Below are positions 59,687 through 64,000 of a stretch of DNA of 64,000 bases, in pieces (position 1 is the first letter of the stretch; every line of letters begins with the position of its first letter). The notes beneath the pieces were generated by a model. That model was not told where the DNA came from, ran no database searches, and saw nothing but the letters and a program-made list of their open reading frames with translations. The stretch is from GCA-2748575 sp965222725 (GTDB lineage Bacteria > Pseudomonadota > Gammaproteobacteria > Pseudomonadales > Ketobacteraceae), in the NCBI GenBank assembly GCA_965222725.1, contig OZ244969.1, forward strand, positions 4,278,001 through 4,342,000, given 5' to 3'. The position numbers and the translations under genes were made by a program.

Positions 59687-61096
59687 ATGACAGAAGCACC
59701 TTCAATTCCTGAGCAGATTGCCAAGTACCGCATTGAGAAAATCCTTGGCCAGGGCGCCATGGGCGTGGTTTACAAAGGTTCCGATATCCAGATCGAACGA
59801 CCGGTAGCCGTGAAGGTGCTCCACGAACACCTGCGCCAGGGAGACCAGAGTAAAGAACTGGAAAACCGGTTTCTGCAAGAAGCCAAGGCAGCGGCCCGCT
59901 GCCTGCACCCCAATATCGTTACCATCTTTGATTTTGGCACCCACGAAGGCAACCACTTTATTGTGATGGAATACGTGGAAGGCATAGAACTGAAAGCCCA
60001 CCTGAAGGGTGACACCCCTATTTCCCTTGCCTCTGCCGCCGATATTACCATTCAGGTGCTGGAAGCCCTCCATCATGCCCATAACAAGGGCATTGTTCAT
60101 CGCGATATCAAGCCCGCCAATATCATTTTGCTGGAAGACGGCACCGTCAAGGTTTCTGACTTTGGTGTAGCACGACTGGACACATCAGACCTGACCCACA
60201 CCGGCTTTATGATCGGTACCCCCAATTACATGTCTCCGGAAGGATTACAGGGTGAACAGGTGGACCAGCGATCGGACCTGTACAGTGTCGGTGTCCTGTT
60301 CTACGAATTGCTGACCCGGCGACGCCCGCTGAAAGGTGTCTCGCTGGATGAATCCATCGAACAGCTGGACATGGTGCCACATCTTTCCGTACAGAATATC
60401 CAGTCCATCAAACCCATTCTGATGCGGGCCCTGCAGCCTTTGTCGGACGTGCGTTTTCAGAGCGCGGCGGAGTTTATCAAACGCCTGCGCACCATCGATG
60501 ATCTGGATCTGACGGAGGCTGAAACCGCGTTTTTCCCCACTCCGGCAAAGAATTCCGACACCACGATTTTTCAGGCCACCCAACGCCGGCCCGACAGCCC
60601 GTCGGTCAGCCAGTGGAATGACGAACTGCTGACATCCCTCGAACGATCCCTGGCCCAGTTTGTCGGCCCCATGGCCCGGGTGCTGGTAAAGAAAAACTCT
60701 ACCCAGAGCACCTCGCTGGAAGAGCTGTCCGCCCGGCTGGCAGAACACATTCCCAACCAGGCTGAGCGCCAGCAGTTTTTGCAGCGCCTGGAACGCACCG
60801 GAATTTCAGCCATTTCCCAGACAGCCGCCTCGCAGCGCACCCAGGGTCAGGGTTCACAGGGCCAGCCCGCCCAGGGCTCGGCAGCAGCGATTCCGTTAGC
60901 CATCAGCGACGGGGAACTGCGGAAAATCACCAGTATTATGGCCTTTTTTGTTGGCCCCCTGGCCTCGCGCCTGGTGAAGCAAACCAGAAAAAAAGCCAGT
61001 GATTACAATGAATTAATCAGTCAGCTGGCCATGCACATACCGGATCCCGCGGAACAGCAGGATTTTCTGGCCAGAGTACGCCAGCTGCGGAGCTGA
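59687..61096 (+). CDS. Ser/Thr protein kinase with duplicated C-terminal module (DUF8082-like)
   Basis: 469 aa. Hanks-type kinase domain (~12-270): GQGAMGVVYKG, VAVKVLHEH, HRDIKPANIIL, DFGVAR, GTPNYMSPE. After a linker there are two copies of a ~57-residue helical unit, at ~305-365 and ~405-465, each with the pattern F(V)GP(M/L)A..LVK and HIP(N/D).AE.Q.FL. The repeat looks like the DUF8082 type. No membrane segment, so cytoplasmic. Its neighbour upstream is a haem-type membrane sensor, suggesting a two-protein relay. Confidence 0.88.
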   Translation: MTEAPSIPEQIAKYRIEKILGQGAMGVVYKGSDIQIERPVAVKVLHEHLRQGDQSKELENRFLQEAKAAARCLHPNIVTIFDFGTHEGNHFIVMEYVEGIELKAHLKGDTPISLASAADITIQVLEALHHAHNKGIVHRDIKPANIILLEDGTVKVSDFGVARLDTSDLTHTGFMIGTPNYMSPEGLQGEQVDQRSDLYSVGVLFYELLTRRRPLKGVSLDESIEQLDMVPHLSVQNIQSIKPILMRALQPLSDVRFQSAAEFIKRLRTIDDLDLTEAETAFFPTPAKNSDTTIFQATQRRPDSPSVSQWNDELLTSLERSLAQFVGPMARVLVKKNSTQSTSLEELSARLAEHIPNQAERQQFLQRLERTGISAISQTAASQRTQGQGSQGQPAQGSAAAIPLAISDGELRKITSIMAFFVGPLASRLVKQTRKKASDYNELISQLAMHIPDPAEQQDFLARVRQLRS

Positions 61097-61201
61097 ACCG
61101 GGTTTCTAGACTGATTCGTTATATAGTCTGGTTAACAGGCAACCTTGTTCACTTAGGGTCTATACTTTACAGACGACCATCATCTATGGATGTGTATCTG
61201 A

Positions 61202-63826
61202 GTGAGACAGCTCCTCCCTACAAAACCGATTGCCATATTGCCCTGGCTGATCGTTACGGTTTTTTGCGCGCTATCTTTTAACGCAGGCGCTGCAGTCGTT
61301 CCGCTTTCTGATGCAACAGCGACTGGATCACTGGGCCACCAGATTGATCTGATCGAAGATTCCGATGGCAGTCTGTCCATAGAACAAATCAAGAGCGGCG
61401 ATCTGGATTATCAGTGGATCAGCAATGATGTGGATACACCCAATTTCGGATACACCGATTCCACCTTCTGGTACCGCCTGAAACTGGTTAATGACACCGG
61501 AGAGGACACCCGCCGCATTCTTGCGGTGGGTTACCCCCTGTTGGATGTTATTGATTTTTACGTGGTGAACGAACAAAACCAGGTCATAAAGACGGTTCAC
61601 ACCGGCGATTCCCGCCCCATGTCTTCCCGTGATTTCGATCACCGGGACTTTCTGTTTGAACTCAATCTGCCCACAAACGCTGAGCGTACCCTGTATTTGC
61701 GGGTGTTTACCGAAGGCGCCCAGCAATTGCCACTGGAGTTGTGGAAGGAGCGCGACTTTTTTATACAGGACCAGGGCATTATGGTGACCAAAGCCATCTA
61801 CTTTGGTGTTATGGGCATTATGGTGCTGTTTAACCTGTTTATTTATTTTTCGCTGCGCGAGCGGAGTTACATTTACTACATTGGATTTATTTTCAGTTTT
61901 GTCTTTACCCAGGCCGCCATGACGGGCTTTGCCCAGCAGTTTGTGTGGCCTGATCTGCCTTCACTGAACCAGATCAGTATTCTGTTTTTCGTGCCCGCCA
62001 CCATGTTGTTTGCGTCCTTGTTCAGTATGGAATTTCTGGATTTGAAGAACCGCCTGCCGGTATTTAACAAATTCCTGGTATTCACCGTTATTTTTAACAG
62101 CATCAGCTGTGTACTCTCGATATTCCTGCCGTACTCGGTTTCCACAAAGCTTTCCGTTGCGCTGGTGTTTCCGGAAAGCCTGGCGTTTCTGGTGTTAGGC
62201 CCCATTCTCTGGCGACGAGGCGTCAAGGACGCCCGCTTCTATACCCTGGCCTGGTTTACATTGGTCGTAGGCACGGCCATGGTGTCCCTCAACAAGTTCG
62301 GACTTATCCCGCGCAATGTTATTACCGAAAACGGCCTTGTTATAGGTTCTGCGCTGGAGGCATTGCTGCTTTCCCTGGCGCTGGCGGACCGCTTCAACCG
62401 CGAACGGGAACAACGTTATCTGGCACAGAAAGACATGTTTGAAGAAGCCAAGGAACGGCAACGGATTGAAGAACAGATGATGCATCACTCCTTACACTCC
62501 CCGATTACGGGGCTGCCGAACCGGGTGATGCTGGCACGCAAACTGGATGAGATTATTGAACGCTATGATGACGACGAATTTTCTTTCGCTGTGGTACTGG
62601 TTCATCTGAAGCGCTTTCATGAAATTAATAAAACCCTGGGCCATCAGAACGCAGACGAATTACTGAAGCTTATGTCTGAACGCCTTACCCGCCAGGCCCG
62701 GGAGCTGACCCAGATTATTACCCTGAACAATGCCGACGATGGTGAGGAACACGTGGCAAACGTGGAAGGGGTTACCTTTGCCCTGCTCTTGCGCGCGATC
62801 AACCGGGATGCAGCCCAGATGTCGGTGGAAACCCTGTGCCGGCAGATCATTGAACCGGTGGATTACAAAGGGATGTCGCTGGACGTGGGCGCATCCACCG
62901 GTGTGGCCTTTTTCCCGGAACATGGCAAAACCTCCAACAGTCTGCTGCGCCATGCCCACATCGCCATTGATATGGCCGAGAAAAACGAATATCAGATTGC
63001 CATTTACTCCAAGGACATGAACCCCTACAGTGCTCGGCGACTGACACTGATGGGTGAGTTGCGTAAAGCCATCGATGAAAGCACTCTGGAACTTTATTTC
63101 CAACCACAGATTAATCTGTTTGATAACAGCCTGCACGGTGTGGAAGCCCTGATTCGCTGGAATCACCCTGTTCACGGTTTTATACCACCGGATGAGTTTA
63201 TCCCGATGGCGGAGCAAACCGGTATTATCAAGAGCCTGACCCAATGGGTGCTCAATCAGGCCCTGGAATTCGCCACAGAAATGCACGATGCGGGTAACCG
63301 GATGGTGGTTTCAGTGAATATTTCTGCCATGAACCTGCAGGAAAAACGCTTTGATCTGTCTGTGAAAGAATCACTGGAACGTTACCGGGTACCAGCGGAA
63401 TACCTGATGCTGGAAGTCACCGAAACTTCGGTAATGCAGGACACAACCCGCTGCTTTAACATGCTCAAGCGTTTGCATGATCTGGGTATTCAGATGTCGG
63501 TGGACGATTTTGGTACCGGTCACTCCAGCCTGGCCTATATTAAAAAGCTGCCGGTGCAGGAAATCAAAATCGACCGTTCTTTTGTGATGGATATGGACAA
63601 GAATGCCGATGATGAAGTGATTGTTAAAACCACCATCAATATGTGCCACTCCCTGAATTACAAGGTGGTTGCAGAAGGCGTGGAAAACCTGGAGATCTGT
63701 GGCACGCTGAAGCGTATGGGGTGTGACTATATTCAGGGCTATTACATCAGCCGGCCATTAAGTAAAGCCGACTTCCGGCAGTGGCTCTCCGAGGAATCCT
63801 GGGAGCCACTGCTCAATGTCAGCTGA
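61202..63826 (+). CDS. 7TMR-DISM GGDEF-EAL protein, GGDEF degenerate
   Basis: 874 aa: signal peptide; 7TMR-DISMED2 (~55-185, NFGYTDSTFWYRLKL); seven membrane segments (~195-390); GGDEF-like domain (~430-590); EAL domain (~605-865). Where GGD/EEF should stand the sequence reads EGVTF, so the cyclase is probably inactive or GTP-binding only. EAL is intact: GVEALIRW, NISAMNL, VTETSVM, DDFGTGHSSL, KIDRSF and VAEGVEN. Predicted c-di-GMP phosphodiesterase. GTG start at 61202 directly after an in-frame TGA. Sensor half resembles the hybrid kinase at 19461. Confidence 0.9.
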   Translation: MRQLLPTKPIAILPWLIVTVFCALSFNAGAAVVPLSDATATGSLGHQIDLIEDSDGSLSIEQIKSGDLDYQWISNDVDTPNFGYTDSTFWYRLKLVNDTGEDTRRILAVGYPLLDVIDFYVVNEQNQVIKTVHTGDSRPMSSRDFDHRDFLFELNLPTNAERTLYLRVFTEGAQQLPLELWKERDFFIQDQGIMVTKAIYFGVMGIMVLFNLFIYFSLRERSYIYYIGFIFSFVFTQAAMTGFAQQFVWPDLPSLNQISILFFVPATMLFASLFSMEFLDLKNRLPVFNKFLVFTVIFNSISCVLSIFLPYSVSTKLSVALVFPESLAFLVLGPILWRRGVKDARFYTLAWFTLVVGTAMVSLNKFGLIPRNVITENGLVIGSALEALLLSLALADRFNREREQRYLAQKDMFEEAKERQRIEEQMMHHSLHSPITGLPNRVMLARKLDEIIERYDDDEFSFAVVLVHLKRFHEINKTLGHQNADELLKLMSERLTRQARELTQIITLNNADDGEEHVANVEGVTFALLLRAINRDAAQMSVETLCRQIIEPVDYKGMSLDVGASTGVAFFPEHGKTSNSLLRHAHIAIDMAEKNEYQIAIYSKDMNPYSARRLTLMGELRKAIDESTLELYFQPQINLFDNSLHGVEALIRWNHPVHGFIPPDEFIPMAEQTGIIKSLTQWVLNQALEFATEMHDAGNRMVVSVNISAMNLQEKRFDLSVKESLERYRVPAEYLMLEVTETSVMQDTTRCFNMLKRLHDLGIQMSVDDFGTGHSSLAYIKKLPVQEIKIDRSFVMDMDKNADDEVIVKTTINMCHSLNYKVVAEGVENLEICGTLKRMGCDYIQGYYISRPLSKADFRQWLSEESWEPLLNVS

Positions 63827-63829
63827 GAA

Positions 63830-64000
63830 CTATCTTACCGGCTGACGCATGGTGACAAACTCTTCGGCAGATGTGGGGTGAACACCTATCGTCTGGTCGA
63901 ACATCGCTTTGGTAGCACCGGCTTTAAGCGCTATCGCGATCCCCTGAATAATCTCCCCTGCTTCAGGCCCCACCATATGGGCACCAATCACCTTGTCGGT
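63830..64000 (-). CDS. gor: Glutathione-disulfide reductase, C-terminal end (5' part off window)
   Basis: Last 56 codons on the - strand read DKVIGAHMVGPEAGEIIQG..ALKAGATKAMFDQ and GVHPTSAEEFVTMR, the dimerisation domain with the catalytic His-Glu pair (HPTSAEE) of glutathione reductase. It regenerates GSH with NADPH. Converges on the EAL gene with a 3-bp gap. Confidence 0.92.
   Translation of the reverse strand, partial: TDKVIGAHMVGPEAGEIIQGIAIALKAGATKAMFDQTIGVHPTSAEEFVTMRQPVR

Noticed and set aside
1..64000. tRNA, rRNA, CRISPR arrays, prophage or integrative element ends
   Set aside because: No cloverleaf-like sequence, rRNA conserved blocks, spaced identical repeats or integrase genes (other than the IS3 transposase) were recognised by reading; a covariance-model search would be decisive.

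Overview
The window looks like chromosomal DNA of a marine-type gammaproteobacterium of moderate GC content, near the Marinobacter/Oceanospirillales/Ketobacter side of the class. This placement is inference. It rests on the gene repertoire: DUF2788, DUF2189 and DUF6316-like proteins, 7TMR-DISM sensors, a MexAB-type RND pump, VPLPA-CTERM and PhoX proteins, and the DUF3348-DUF802-OmpA-DUF2894 gene set. I see no rRNA, tRNA, CRISPR array or prophage. The only clear mobile element is one IS3-family insertion sequence at 11.3-12.6 kb. The window cuts a RimK-like ligase gene at its left end and a glutathione reductase gene at its right end.

Layout, 1-31 kb. A RimK/RCK_C ligase and a small DUF6316-like gene with a consensus CRP site come first. 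Next is a compact cluster: an HHxxxDG acyltransferase, an acyl carrier protein and a KASIII enzyme on the + strand, converging on an MFS exporter and an ATP-grasp enzyme on the - strand. It reads as a small secondary-metabolite locus. After an Aer-like chemoreceptor and a VPLPA-CTERM protein comes a Tat-exported PhoX-type phosphatase facing its own tatABC set, with the IS3 element inserted between them. Further on are secreted and envelope proteins, a MoaD/BNR-repeat pair, an MltB-type transglycosylase, a 7TMR-DISM hybrid kinase, small metabolic and membrane genes, a dCache chemoreceptor, and a tetR-adaptor-RND pump operon with a perfect 18-bp operator candidate.

Layout, 31-45 kb. This stretch holds a 673-residue protein with an acyl-ACP-reductase-like C-terminal half and two free-standing periplasmic solute-binding proteins. 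A copA-cupredoxin operon is driven by a textbook MerR/CueR promoter with a 19-bp spacer, and fghA follows. A tightly overlapping four-gene operon then encodes a MotA/TolQ/ZorA-like channel subunit with a very long coiled-coil tail, a MotB/OmpA-like partner with an Asp in its membrane helix, and two proteins of unknown function (DUF3348, DUF2894). This predicted ion-driven stator, which has no defence effector genes next to it, is the best candidate here for an undescribed system.

Layout, 45-64 kb. An ABC transporter, a creatininase-family amidohydrolase, a type III glutamine-synthetase-like ligase and a NikR-like regulator that has lost all four nickel ligands form a nitrogen-compound uptake and assimilation operon. 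Then come an MpaB-family oxygenase, an encapsulated-ferritin homologue without encapsulin or targeting tail, a fatty-acid-hydroxylase-type membrane enzyme, a PI-PLC-like/C-type-lectin-like lipoprotein, and a tetR-quinone oxidoreductase pair. Last are a putative signalling run (lipoprotein, CxxCH haem sensor with HAMP, Ser/Thr kinase with a duplicated C-terminal module), a 7TMR-DISM protein with degenerate GGDEF and intact EAL, and the end of gor.
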